Shown: positions 26,797 to 35,328 of the stretch, in pieces
How the letters are laid out: each line of letters starts with the position of its first letter
How positions within the stretch are numbered: position 1 is the stretch's first letter
Assembly: GCF_000235625.1 (NCBI RefSeq)
Contig: NZ_AGTR01000037.1
Span: 25,867-89,866 of the forward strand
Direction of reading: 5' to 3'
DNA from: Marinobacter manganoxydans MnI7-9
Lineage (GTDB): Bacteria > Pseudomonadota > Gammaproteobacteria > Pseudomonadales > Oleiphilaceae
Length of the DNA: 64,000 nucleotides
Position numbers and translations under genes: made by a program
Notes under the pieces: generated by a model
The model's database searches: none
Told to the model about the DNA's origin: nothing
Seen by the model: the letters and a program-made list of their open reading frames with translations, nothing else

Positions 26797-29070
26797 ATGC
26801 CGACCGAACCCCAAATTCCTGAGACCACCAACCTTCCGGATTTCCTCACCGATGAGCAGCGGGCGATTATCACCGCGGGCTATGAGCATTCGGTGATTAC
26901 CGCCGTGGCAGGCAGTGGCAAGACGTCGACGCTGGCGTGGCGGATTCGGTATCTGCTGGAACAGGGGCATGATCCGGACCGGGTGCTGGTGTTGATGTTC
27001 AACCGCAGCGCCCGGGTGGATTTCGAGCGCAAGCTGCAGGAGGTGTGTGCTCAGAGTGGGCTGGCGTTGCCGGAGATCCGGACCTATCACGCCATGGGCT
27101 TGCGGCTGTACAAACGGTTTGTGCGGGAGGGCTATCTGCCGGGGTTTTCAGACAAGATTCTGACCGAGCAGGAGATCAGTTTTCAGGCCTGGCAGTTAAC
27201 CCGGCGGCTGGCGCCGGAGGATCTGGCGGATGAGATACGGCGCAACAAGAAGGATTTTGTCGAGACGGCGACGGGGTTTATTGATCTGGTAAAGACAACG
27301 CTGTCACCGGCGGAGATCGTGTTTGAGGAGTTGGGGTATTCGGACAAGCACAAGTACCTCATTGATCTGTTCCACAGCTTCGAGCAGTGGCGTAAAAGCC
27401 AGGGCCGGATCAGTTATGCCGACATGCTGTACGAGCCGGTGATGGCGATTCACCAGAATCCGCCGTTGCAGCGGCTGGTGGGCAACAAGATGGATCTGAT
27501 TCTGGTGGATGAGTACCAGGACACCAATGAAATCCAGCACCTGCTGCTGCGCTACGTGGCTGGAGACCGGGCCCGGGTGACGGTTGTTGGCGACCCGGAC
27601 CAGACGATCTACGAGTTCCGGGGCGCAAAGCCCGAGTTTATTCTCAAGCGGTTCAGCGATGAGTTCGAAAGCCCGCTGGAGCAGACGCTCAGCTATACCT
27701 TCCGGTACGGCCATCGCGTCGCTTTGCTCGCCAACCATCTGATCTGCCACAACACCGGTCGCAAGGATGTGCTTTGCCATTCCCACGCTTCCACACCCGG
27801 CACGGAGATCACCCTGCATCGGTCGGAAAGCGATGCCGATGCCGTGCTTCAAATTCTTCAGGGCCAACCGGAACCGGCTCTGGCAGGCACGGCCATACTG
27901 TTCCGGGTCTGGAGTCAGAGTGTCCCTATCGAGCTGAAGTTGCTGGCTCGTCAGATTCCCTACCGGATTGATGCCGGCAAGGGCGCGCTGTTCAGCCGGG
28001 AAGTTCAGGCGATCACTGCCCTTCTGATGGTGGTGACCGGGAAACTGGAAAACCTGCCGGACGAGGATCGCCTGGAGCTGGCACGGCAGTTGTTGCGCTT
28101 TCCTCATGTGGGTCTGAAAGAGCCGGAGCTGGAGCAGTTGGCGCGTTTCCTGGCAGGATTTTCCAGTGGCTGGCACGAGCGTCTGCTGGCGATGGACTTC
28201 GACGCGCTGGCGCCCATGGCCGCCCGCAAGCTCCGGAAACTCGGCGAAGTGCTTGCCCAACTGCGCAGCTACGGAGGTCCGGTTGCAGGACTGATCAGCG
28301 TCTATGCCGAGCACACTGATCTTTACGAGGGCATCCGCAGCCTGGCGCTGACGCATGAGAGTGCCGAGGAACGGATCGATACGATACAAGGATTCCGGCA
28401 GTACCTTAAAAGCCTTGATGTCACAGCTGAAGGCGCCTTGGAACACCTGAAAACCCTCAAACAACAGGCGGGAGAAAAACAGCAGGGTGGGGTGCTGCTC
28501 TCAACGATTCACCGCACCAAGGGTCTGGAATGGCCAACAGTTATCATTCCCGGACTACAGGAGAAATACCTGCCGTACAGCCCCCGCCCCCAGGACAATG
28601 CCAGAGCATTTCTGGAAAGCGAGCGACGGCTGCTGTATGTGGCCATGACACGCACACGCCAGCAGCTGCACCTGATCACCCGACCGGCCAGCAAGCAACC
28701 GCACCTGGACGGCGATCTGGGCCCAAGCCGTTTCGTGGAAGAGTGCTGCTTTGAGCTTGCCGAGGAATTCGGTCGCTGGCTGGATGATCGATCTCCGGCA
28801 GAAACATCAACCATTCGGTTAACTGCCCCCCTGACACCGGTCAGCCAGCGTTACGCAGACCGGGAGAGCGTCACCCTTGAGGGCCAGGCGGCAACATCCG
28901 AAAACTCAACGGAACCACTCTGGCATCAAAAACGTCTTGGCCACGCGATCTTTGGTCCTGGCTCGGTGGTCGCCGAAGATGAGAATTCTTTCGAGGTACA
29001 TTTCGACAACGGCGAGGTGCTTAACTTCAGTAAAAAGAGCGCGCATCTGTATTTTTCCGCTCTGGCCTGA
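26797..29070 (+). CDS. UvrD/Rep-family ATP-dependent DNA helicase
   Basis: A 757-residue SF1A helicase, the second in this window. Motif I: VITAVAGSGKTSTLAWR near residue 45; motif II: LILVDEYQDTNE; motif III: VVGDPDQTIYEFRGA; motif V: LLSTIHRTKGLEWPTVIIPG; motif VI: RRLLYVAMTRTRQQL. It ends with a short beta domain (LGHAIFGPGSVVAEDE, VHFDNGEVLNF) like the Tudor-like tail of UvrD, suggesting contact with RNA polymerase or another partner. ATG at 26797 (MPTEPQIPE) places the Q-motif at normal distance; an earlier in-frame ATG at 26737 is possible. Precise repair role unknown. Confidence 0.9.
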   Translation: MPTEPQIPETTNLPDFLTDEQRAIITAGYEHSVITAVAGSGKTSTLAWRIRYLLEQGHDPDRVLVLMFNRSARVDFERKLQEVCAQSGLALPEIRTYHAMGLRLYKRFVREGYLPGFSDKILTEQEISFQAWQLTRRLAPEDLADEIRRNKKDFVETATGFIDLVKTTLSPAEIVFEELGYSDKHKYLIDLFHSFEQWRKSQGRISYADMLYEPVMAIHQNPPLQRLVGNKMDLILVDEYQDTNEIQHLLLRYVAGDRARVTVVGDPDQTIYEFRGAKPEFILKRFSDEFESPLEQTLSYTFRYGHRVALLANHLICHNTGRKDVLCHSHASTPGTEITLHRSESDADAVLQILQGQPEPALAGTAILFRVWSQSVPIELKLLARQIPYRIDAGKGALFSREVQAITALLMVVTGKLENLPDEDRLELARQLLRFPHVGLKEPELEQLARFLAGFSSGWHERLLAMDFDALAPMAARKLRKLGEVLAQLRSYGGPVAGLISVYAEHTDLYEGIRSLALTHESAEERIDTIQGFRQYLKSLDVTAEGALEHLKTLKQQAGEKQQGGVLLSTIHRTKGLEWPTVIIPGLQEKYLPYSPRPQDNARAFLESERRLLYVAMTRTRQQLHLITRPASKQPHLDGDLGPSRFVEECCFELAEEFGRWLDDRSPAETSTIRLTAPLTPVSQRYADRESVTLEGQAATSENSTEPLWHQKRLGHAIFGPGSVVAEDENSFEVHFDNGEVLNFSKKSAHLYFSALA

Positions 29071-29228
29071 AACGACCTCGGGGTCGTAAAGGTCAGCTGG
29101 GTACAATTGCGGACGTAACAATCCGTATCATTTTTTGTTTTTTTGGCCTACTGGCCTAAATTCCGGGTATACAAGCACTTTTCATGAGGAAGTGCGGTAC
29201 CACAACGATAACGAACAGGAGGTTCTGC

Positions 29229-30437
29229 ATGAACGTCATGCGTCCGATTTCCGCGGCTGTACTGGCCGCTACCCTGGCAACCCCGGCCATGGCCGATCGT
29301 CAGGAAACCGTTTACATCAACCCGTTTGCAGGTTTTCAGCTGTTTGACGACAAGCGCGATCTGAGCGAAACCGGCACCTTCGGCGTTGGTGTGGAATACC
29401 GCTTCCGTCCCCACTGGTCGGTGGAGGCGCTTTACTCACGTGCCGATGCAGACCGCAAATACGTGCCGGGCGAATCGGAATTTGATGAAGTTCGGGTTGA
29501 CGGTACGTATTACTTTGCAGGGCCGGACGAAGCCTGGAACCCATACGTTTCTCTGGGCGCAGGCCATGCAGACTTTGGTTCGGACAACAGTGGCGTTCGC
29601 ACCGCGGGCAGCAACCATGACGAAACCCGAGTGAACGTGGGTACCGGCTTCCGCTACAACATCAGCGACGCCGTATCACTGCGCGGTGACCTCCGTGAAT
29701 TCCACGGCATTGATGAAAGCACCTTCGACACTCAGGTCTCTCTGGGCATCAGTTTTGCGTTTACCCGCACCGTGGCGCAAGCAGCGCCGGCGCCTCTGCG
29801 CCCGGCAGATGCAGATGGTGATGGCGTGCCGGATTCGCGGGACCAGTGCCCCGGCACCCCGGCAGGCGCAACCGTTGACAGCAATGGCTGCGAGCCGGAT
29901 TCGGATCGCGACGGCGTGGCCGACAGTCGTGACCAGTGCCCGGACACACCGCGCGGTGCGGAAGTAAACAGCCGTGGATGTGAGCTGGACAGCGATAATG
30001 ACGGCGTGGTCAACAGCCAGGATCTGTGCCCAAATACGACCGCAGGCGCAGAGGTTGATGAGACAGGTTGTGAAGGTGTAACCGAGACCATCGAAACCTT
30101 CACCATTGAAGTCCAGTTCCCGAGCAACAGTTCGGTCATCGGCAATGCCTACGATGCGGAGATCCGTCGCGTCGCTGACTTTATGCAGGAAAACCCCGAA
30201 ACCATCGTGGAAATCGCCGGTCATACCGACAGCCGTGGCGCTGCCGACTACAACCAGTTCCTGTCCCAGCGTCGCGCTGAAGCAGTTGCTGGCCGTCTGA
30301 CCGGGCCTCTGGGTGTTGATCCGGCACGAGTGGAAGCCGTAGGTTACGGTGAGGAGCAGCCGATCGCATCCAACAACACAGCGGACGGCCGAGCTGCCAA
30401 CCGCCGGGTTGAAGCGCGCATTCAGGTTCGCCGTTAA
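29229..30437 (+). CDS. OmpA/OprF-like outer membrane protein with thrombospondin type 3 repeats
   Basis: A 402-residue major outer membrane protein. Signal peptide MNVMRPISAAVLAATLATP ends at AMA. Residues about 25-185 form an eight-stranded barrel (ETVYINPFAGFQLF to SLGISFAFTR). Next is a calcium-binding linker of three thrombospondin-3 units, each beginning D-x-D-x-D-G-V and ending with paired cysteines. Residues about 290-402 are the peptidoglycan-binding OmpA domain with EIAGHTDSRGAADYNQFLS and NRRVEARI. AGGAGG sits six bases before the ATG, an unusually strong ribosome site consistent with high expression. A strong terminator follows. A possible -10 TATACA at 29168 is preceded by TTGGCC. 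Confidence 0.94.
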   Translation: MNVMRPISAAVLAATLATPAMADRQETVYINPFAGFQLFDDKRDLSETGTFGVGVEYRFRPHWSVEALYSRADADRKYVPGESEFDEVRVDGTYYFAGPDEAWNPYVSLGAGHADFGSDNSGVRTAGSNHDETRVNVGTGFRYNISDAVSLRGDLREFHGIDESTFDTQVSLGISFAFTRTVAQAAPAPLRPADADGDGVPDSRDQCPGTPAGATVDSNGCEPDSDRDGVADSRDQCPDTPRGAEVNSRGCELDSDNDGVVNSQDLCPNTTAGAEVDETGCEGVTETIETFTIEVQFPSNSSVIGNAYDAEIRRVADFMQENPETIVEIAGHTDSRGAADYNQFLSQRRAEAVAGRLTGPLGVDPARVEAVGYGEEQPIASNNTADGRAANRRVEARIQVRR

Positions 30438-30462
30438 TTTAAGGTTTTACCTGAGTGGTTTG

Positions 30463-30490
30463 AAAAGGCGCCTTCGGGCGCCTTTTTTTG
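30463..30490 (+). terminator. Rho-independent terminator after the OmpA-like gene
   Basis: AAAAGGCGCC, tetraloop TTCG, GGCGCCTTTT, then more T: a ten-pair stem with a stable UUCG loop and a T-run, the classical form. It begins 25 bases after the stop codon. Confidence 0.95.
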
Positions 30491-30514
30491 TTTCTGCAAA
30501 AATGCGAGGAACCG

Positions 30515-30994
30515 ATGCTCAGAGCCATGGCACTGATCTTCACGCTCTCTGTTCTGGCAGTGCCGGCGCAGTCCCAGGTTTTTCGCTGCGAAAAAGACGG
30601 CAATACGGTGTTCTCGGACCAGCCCTGCGGCGAGGATGCTGAATCGCTTGAGCTACGGGATAACCGCATTGGCGGCAGTTTCAATCAGAACCTCCCGGTG
30701 CAGGAGTCCCCTGATCCAGAAGAGCAGACCGAAGAGTCAGAACAAGAAAAAGAGGCCGGCACATGCCGTTTTATCAACTCTACCGATTTGCGTCGTTATC
30801 TGGTTCGTGAGCAGGTGGTGCGAGGCATGACCCGTGACAACGTGCGCCGTGCTTTCGGCAACCCTCCTGAGACCTACACCAGCCCCCAGGAAGTCTGGAT
30901 CTACCAGACCCGCTATTACGGCGCGCTCTATGAGCTGACCTATGTGTATTTCAGGGATGGCTGTGTTGAACGGGTTGAGTACCGGAAACCCTGA
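30515..30994 (+). CDS. Secreted DUF4124-like protein with BamE/SmpA-like C-terminus
   Basis: A 159-residue exported protein. MLRAMALIFTLSVLAVPAQS is a signal peptide. QVFRCEKDGNTVFSDQPCG matches the DUF4124 start found in many periplasmic proteins. A glutamate-rich linker (about residues 70-85) follows. The last 75 residues contain VVRGMTRDNVRRAFGNPPET and EVWIYQTRYYG, the pattern of the SmpA/OmlA fold used by envelope proteins such as BamE. GAGGA lies four bases before the ATG. Its 3' end overlaps the convergent methyltransferase gene by 44 bases. Function unknown; likely an envelope assembly or binding role. Confidence 0.75.
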   Translation: MLRAMALIFTLSVLAVPAQSQVFRCEKDGNTVFSDQPCGEDAESLELRDNRIGGSFNQNLPVQESPDPEEQTEESEQEKEAGTCRFINSTDLRRYLVREQVVRGMTRDNVRRAFGNPPETYTSPQEVWIYQTRYYGALYELTYVYFRDGCVERVEYRKP

Positions 30995-32225
30995 CCGCAT
31001 CAAGCAGGAGGTTGCGGGGTGTCAGTGAACGGTCGCAGAAATGCCCCAGCCTGACCCTGTACCCCTGTTCTTCCAGAAAAAGCGCGTAATCCAACACCAT
31101 CCAGAGTTCCAGAGGGCGCCGGAACAGATGCCTGACCAGCTCATGGCGGCGAACCTCGGCCAGCCGTTGCACGCCAAACGCCTGCCAGTGATCAAAGTCC
31201 ACCGTATCGGGTAATCGCAGCTGTTTTTTTGCCGCCGCCCAACGGCAAAAGGCGGGAAAGCCTTTGTTCAAAAGGCGGGGCGGATTCGAAGGAACCGGCA
31301 GATACTCATCACACCCACGAAGTTGCCGCTGCAGACCATCAAATCCCAGGCGCCACTGGCTGACAAGGCGGGTCTGTTCCCTCACCCGGGCCGGTGCCGT
31401 CACGGTTTCCTGAACCGCAAGCCGAAGATCGTTACGGCTCGGCTGCAGCGCTTTTGGGTGATCCGCCGCCCGCTGTGAAAGCGGCCGGTAGTGTTCCATC
31501 TCGGTGAGGTGGTAGCAGCAGGGCGAGACGCTCAATCTTGGCAACCCGGCTTCACTGCCTCGCTGCAGCAACTGCCGGTGCAGATCGCCACAAGCATGCA
31601 GTGCAACACCGTGGTGACGGCTGGGAAGCGACAAATCCTCTGCCATAACATCCTGGCAGCGGATCGACACGGGATCTCCGAACTGTTGTGCCAGTCGGTT
31701 GCCATCGCGCACCAGCTCCGGATTCCACTCGAAACCCTGTATCTCACTGGGGCAAAACGGCGCCAGCGTCCTGGACAGATGGCCCTTACCACAACACCAG
31801 TCCAGGGCGGGGTGTTCCAGCGGTGTCAGTGCCGCCGTAAAGGCGCCCGACTGCAGGCGTTTCCGACCGGGCATATCCGTGGCCCGGATTTCCGGGAGAG
31901 TCGCCTCTGATGCCTTTTCGGGTGCCGATAACAGCTCCGGCAGTTGAACCATGTCGGCGTAACGGTCGAGGGACGGCAACCATGAGGCAACCCGAGCCGC
32001 CAACTCAACCGGGCTGCCATCCAGTTGCTGGCATTCCCCATCGGTTAGTTCCGCCAGCATGGCGGCCAGTTCCGGATAACGACGCGCCCAGGCAGGCTCC
32101 GGCGTCATGAACGGCGCCGGTTGCCAGAACTCGGAATGCTGTACCAGCCAGTCGTTCAGCTGCTGCCAATGCTGGTAAAAAGATTCCGCGCCGTGGTGTA
32201 AACTCGCCGCCGGAGGTAACGTCAT
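30951..32225 (-). CDS. SAM-dependent methyltransferase of the RRNAD1/METTL25-like family
   Basis: A 424-residue protein with the Methyltransf_32-type core: ALDWCCGKGHLSRTLAPF (motif I, near residue 145), IQGFEWNPELVRDGNRLA (acidic loop after strand 2), VALHACGDLHRQLLQRG and SVSPCCYHLTEME. Family relatives are putative RNA methyltransferases with poorly known targets. ATG at 32225 starts MTLPPAASLHHG. Its ATG overlaps, on the opposite strand, the ATG of the lasT-like gene, so each promoter lies inside the other gene. The C-terminus overlaps the DUF4124 gene tail-to-tail. No target can be named. Confidence 0.82.
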   Translation of the reverse strand: MTLPPAASLHHGAESFYQHWQQLNDWLVQHSEFWQPAPFMTPEPAWARRYPELAAMLAELTDGECQQLDGSPVELAARVASWLPSLDRYADMVQLPELLSAPEKASEATLPEIRATDMPGRKRLQSGAFTAALTPLEHPALDWCCGKGHLSRTLAPFCPSEIQGFEWNPELVRDGNRLAQQFGDPVSIRCQDVMAEDLSLPSRHHGVALHACGDLHRQLLQRGSEAGLPRLSVSPCCYHLTEMEHYRPLSQRAADHPKALQPSRNDLRLAVQETVTAPARVREQTRLVSQWRLGFDGLQRQLRGCDEYLPVPSNPPRLLNKGFPAFCRWAAAKKQLRLPDTVDFDHWQAFGVQRLAEVRRHELVRHLFRRPLELWMVLDYALFLEEQGYRVRLGHFCDRSLTPRNLLLDAVRVSGTQPVQHSHP

Positions 32226-32952
32226 GCAACTGGCCTTTGTACTTGTTGAACCCAAGGTTCCGGAAAACGTCGGTGCAGCCGCCCGTGCGTTGTGCACTAT
32301 GGGCTTCGGCGAACTGTGGTTGGTCAATTCCGATCTGCACACCCGCCCGGAAGCCCACTGGCTGGCCCATGGCAGCGACCATATCCTGGACAATGCGCGC
32401 ATTTTCCCCGATCTGGCTGCGGTAAGAAACTCCGTAGACCTGCTGATGGGGACCTCCGCCAAGACCCGGCATCAGCGCCAGGATTGGCACGGCCCCTCAG
32501 ATCTGCGGAAGGTTCTGGCCACGAAGGGTGCGTCCGTGGCAACCGCAGCACTGGTGTTTGGCCGGGAAGATCGCGGGCTGTCCAATGAAGAGCTGGCTCT
32601 CTGCGATCTGTTAACCGGCATCCCCATGAAGGTCACCTACCCCTCCCTGAACCTTGCCCAGTCGGTGATGCTCTATGCCTGGGAAATGTCCGGGCTATCG
32701 GTAGCTACGGAGAGCCAGATTGAGCCCGCAGGTGAACATCGTCTTGGCGCGCTTCGTGGACGACTCGAAACCTTGCTACCGGAACTGGACACACCGCCTG
32801 AGGGAAAACTGTCCCAGTGGGTTTTCGAGCGTTTGCCCTTGTTGTCTGATCGGGATATCGGGTTTGTTCATACGCTGTGTTCGAACATTGAGCGCGCTGT
32901 GGATTGCAGATCTCAGTCGCGCTCGAATTCCGAGGCGGAGCAGGACGGATAG
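32224..32952 (+). CDS. LasT/YjtD-like SPOUT tRNA/rRNA methyltransferase (TrmJ relative)
   Basis: A 242-residue TrmH-superfamily methyltransferase. Motif 1 is PKVPENVGAAARALCTMGF, motif 2 ALVFGREDRGLSNEELALCD and motif 3 TYPSLNLAQSVMLYAWE, forming the deep-trefoil knot that binds SAM. The HWLAHGSDHILDNARIFPDL stretch and the C-terminal helical tail resemble E. coli LasT/YjtD more than TrmJ itself. It probably 2'-O-methylates a tRNA or rRNA ribose; the site is unknown. GGAGGT lies six bases before the ATG. The stop codon is inside the outer stem of the structured element at 32938-33045. Confidence 0.88.
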   Translation: MQLAFVLVEPKVPENVGAAARALCTMGFGELWLVNSDLHTRPEAHWLAHGSDHILDNARIFPDLAAVRNSVDLLMGTSAKTRHQRQDWHGPSDLRKVLATKGASVATAALVFGREDRGLSNEELALCDLLTGIPMKVTYPSLNLAQSVMLYAWEMSGLSVATESQIEPAGEHRLGALRGRLETLLPELDTPPEGKLSQWVFERLPLLSDRDIGFVHTLCSNIERAVDCRSQSRSNSEAEQDG

Positions 32953-33045
32953 CCCCTCCCGGGATACGCTGTGAATACGTCCATGTACGCTCGACGAAAA
33001 CATCCATGTTTTCGACGATCCCGGGAGGGGCTATCCGCCCTGCTC
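32938..33045. repeat. Three-way-junction intergenic element, copy B
   Basis: A 108-base element between convergent lasT-like and dadA genes. Outer arms 32938-32965 and 33018-33045 pair at 27 of 28 positions. Inside are a small hairpin centred on ACGTCCATGT and a perfect nine-pair stem CGAAAACAT/ATGTTTTCG with a CC centre (32995-33014). The inner 29 bases from ACGCT match copy A at 21 of 29 positions, every difference a transition. The left arm carries the last codons and the stop of the lasT-like gene. Confidence 0.8.
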
Positions 33046-33077
33046 TCGGGCCTTTTGCGCGCACCGGGGTATTGAGC

Positions 33078-34349
33078 CTACTCCTGGAATCTTCCTGGGC
33101 GGAAGGCATCCAGGCAAACGGACGGCTCCTCGCCTTCGATTACCTGGGCGATGACATCGGCACTGCCCGCGGACAGGGTCCAGCCGAAGGTGCCGTGGCC
33201 AGTGTTGAGGTAGAGGTTGTCTCGGGGACCGCGGCCGATAATCGCAGGGCCATCCGGGGTCATGGGGCGGAAGCCGGTCCAGGTTTCCGCGGCGTCGAGA
33301 TCGGCGCAGCCGGGGAACCGGGACTCCACCGATTTTCGGATCGTGGCCAGCCTCGCCTCCGGAATGTCTCTGTTGAAATCCGCTAGCTCGACAAACCCTG
33401 TGGCGCGTAATCGATTGCCCAGACGAGTAGAAACCACTTTGTAGTTGTCATCGTGAATGGTGGAAGCGGGGCCTCGTTCCGGGTCCTTCATGGGGACCGT
33501 CAGGCTGTAACCTTTTACCGGATAGATGGGCAGTTCGAGGCCCAGGGGCTGAACTAGGTGGTTGGACCAGCAGCCGGCGCTGATCACCACGGCATCCACT
33601 TCCAGGGCTTCCATGACTCCATCGCTGTTTCTGACTGAAATTGCGCTGACCCTCTGGTCATCGGCAATCAGCTTTTCCGCTTCCACGTTGTAACGAACCA
33701 CTATCCCCTTTGCCTGGCAGGCTTTAGCAAGTTCCTGGGAAAACTTGTGACAATCGCCGGTTCCGTCGGTGTCATAGCTCAGGGCGCCATAAAGCGGACC
33801 ATTGCCAACCATGCAGGGCTCGGCGTCGCGCACCTGTTCGGGTGTGAGCAAACGGGAAGGGATGCCCAGTTCGTTCAGCAGTTCATGGGTCGTCCGGTAG
33901 CCTTCCAACGCTTCCGGTGTGCTCGCCAGGTGCAGCAGACCCTGGTGGTCGCCATCGAAGGACAGATCAAGCTCCTTCTCAAGCGCCATGAATCGCTCCC
34001 GGCTGTGGATACCGAGGCGCAACATGGCGCGGCGATTCAACCCGAACAGCCCTGGCGACCAGGCGTAACGGAGCGTGGCGAACATGAACTTGAGTGTTTC
34101 CACAGACGGCGGAAAGCGTAGCTTCAGGGGGCCATCCTGCTTGAGGATCCAGGGGATGGCCTTGAATACAATCGCGGGATCGGCCCAGGGGTACACCACC
34201 CCATAGGATCGCTGGGCCGCGTTGGCCTTGCTGGTCTCGTTGCCGGCCATTGAATGACGTTCCAGCACAGTCACCTGGTGGCCCCGGCGATTCAGTTCAT
34301 AGGCGGTGGTCATTCCCACCACGCCGCCACCAACAACAGCAATGTGCAT
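33078..34349 (-). CDS. dadA: D-amino acid dehydrogenase, small subunit type
   Basis: A 423-residue FAD oxidoreductase that oxidatively deaminates D-amino acids at the inner membrane. The dinucleotide-binding start is MHIAVVGGGVVGMTTAYELN, followed by VLERHSMAGNETSKANAA. YDTDGTGDCHKFSQELA, VKGYSLTVPM and TGFRPMTPDGPAIIGRG are typical DadA segments, and GHGTFGWTLSAGSAD closes the FAD site. Length is near E. coli DadA (432). GGGAGG lies just before the ATG at 34349. It follows the PPK2 gene by 17 bases; no alanine racemase is adjacent. Confidence 0.92.
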   Translation of the reverse strand: MHIAVVGGGVVGMTTAYELNRRGHQVTVLERHSMAGNETSKANAAQRSYGVVYPWADPAIVFKAIPWILKQDGPLKLRFPPSVETLKFMFATLRYAWSPGLFGLNRRAMLRLGIHSRERFMALEKELDLSFDGDHQGLLHLASTPEALEGYRTTHELLNELGIPSRLLTPEQVRDAEPCMVGNGPLYGALSYDTDGTGDCHKFSQELAKACQAKGIVVRYNVEAEKLIADDQRVSAISVRNSDGVMEALEVDAVVISAGCWSNHLVQPLGLELPIYPVKGYSLTVPMKDPERGPASTIHDDNYKVVSTRLGNRLRATGFVELADFNRDIPEARLATIRKSVESRFPGCADLDAAETWTGFRPMTPDGPAIIGRGPRDNLYLNTGHGTFGWTLSAGSADVIAQVIEGEEPSVCLDAFRPGRFQE

Positions 34350-34366
34350 GCATTCCTCCCTCATGT

Positions 34367-35200
34367 TTACTCCACGCCGGTCTTCGCCAGAAGACGCCGG
34401 TACTCTTTTAAAACGCTTTCATCTTCTTTCGGATATTCCGGCGCCAGTTTCTGCAATTGCTCAGCCAGTATGGCTGCGACAATCGGGCGCGCCTGGGGCT
34501 TCCGATCGCCCGGCACGATAAACCAGGGTGCCTGCTCTGTATGGGTCGCGGCAATGGCTTCCTCGGCAAACGCTTCGTACTCTTTGCGTTTTTCCCAGCC
34601 ATCGATATCGGACCGATCAAACTTCCAGCGCTTGCGCGGCTTGTCCAGACGTTTGAGCAGCCGCTGGCGATGCTCATCCTCAGACAGGTTTAGCCAGATC
34701 TTGATCACCGTGGTGCCCTCTTCCACGAGATGATTCTCGAAGTTCCGGATGGAGCGGTAACGGTTTTCCCAGTTATAGCTGTCTGCTTCATGAACCGGCC
34801 AGACCCGTTCTGCGATCACAGCCTCATGATGGCTGCGATTGAAGGCGACCATCTCACCAAAGCCGGGCAGAAACGGCGTGACCCGCCAGAGAAAGTCATG
34901 GCGGGTTTCGGCCCCCCTGGGCCGGCTGAAGGACCAGGCATGGAAACCAGCGGGGTCAGCGTAGGTTGCCAGAGTACGGATCAGGCTGTCTTTTCCGCTG
35001 GTGTCCGGGCCATGGGTAACCAATAGAACCGCCCTGGACTGGTTGGCCCAGAGCCGGCGCTGGTATTCCCCGATCTGTTCCAGACTGGCCTCAAGGCCGG
35101 GCAGTTCCGTTTCATCACTGTCCAGCAACGTCGGGTAATCCCGGAACCGAGGCTTTCCGGGGTCGAAAAGAAAACTACTGGCAAACGCCGACAATTTCAT
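34367..35200 (-). CDS. Polyphosphate kinase 2 family, class III-like
   Basis: A 277-residue PPK2. The Walker A-like loop VTHGPDTSGKDSLIRTL near residue 70 resembles the class III form (DTSGKDG). The Walker B region is VAFNRSHHEAVIAERVWP near 130. The lid segment is RKRWKFDRSDIDGWEKR, followed by TEQAPWFIVPGDRK near 235. Such enzymes use polyphosphate to phosphorylate AMP and ADP, or the reverse. ATG at 35200 gives MKLSAFASSF; the long open stretch upstream has no family match and is rejected. Operon partner of dadA, divergent from tatD. Confidence 0.88.
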   Translation of the reverse strand: MKLSAFASSFLFDPGKPRFRDYPTLLDSDETELPGLEASLEQIGEYQRRLWANQSRAVLLVTHGPDTSGKDSLIRTLATYADPAGFHAWSFSRPRGAETRHDFLWRVTPFLPGFGEMVAFNRSHHEAVIAERVWPVHEADSYNWENRYRSIRNFENHLVEEGTTVIKIWLNLSEDEHRQRLLKRLDKPRKRWKFDRSDIDGWEKRKEYEAFAEEAIAATHTEQAPWFIVPGDRKPQARPIVAAILAEQLQKLAPEYPKEDESVLKEYRRLLAKTGVE

Positions 35201-35328
35201 CCAATGCTCCGTGCAAGTCCCTATGAATGTAATACAGATCAACAATCGTACAAACTGGTAAACTTGTGAGATTGAATTCACAGAATAGCAGCCCGAATAC
35301 AGGTTGCGATGGAGTGTAGTACCCGGCA

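Noticed and set aside
29130-29145. T-rich run after the helicase gene as a terminator
   Set aside because: The small ACGACC/GGTCGT hairpin at 29072-29087 is too far from the T-run to act as a standard intrinsic terminator.
29815-30075. Tandem DNA repeat in the OmpA-like gene
   Set aside because: It is the coding sequence of three thrombospondin-3 protein repeats, a known feature of OprF-type porins, not a DNA repeat array.
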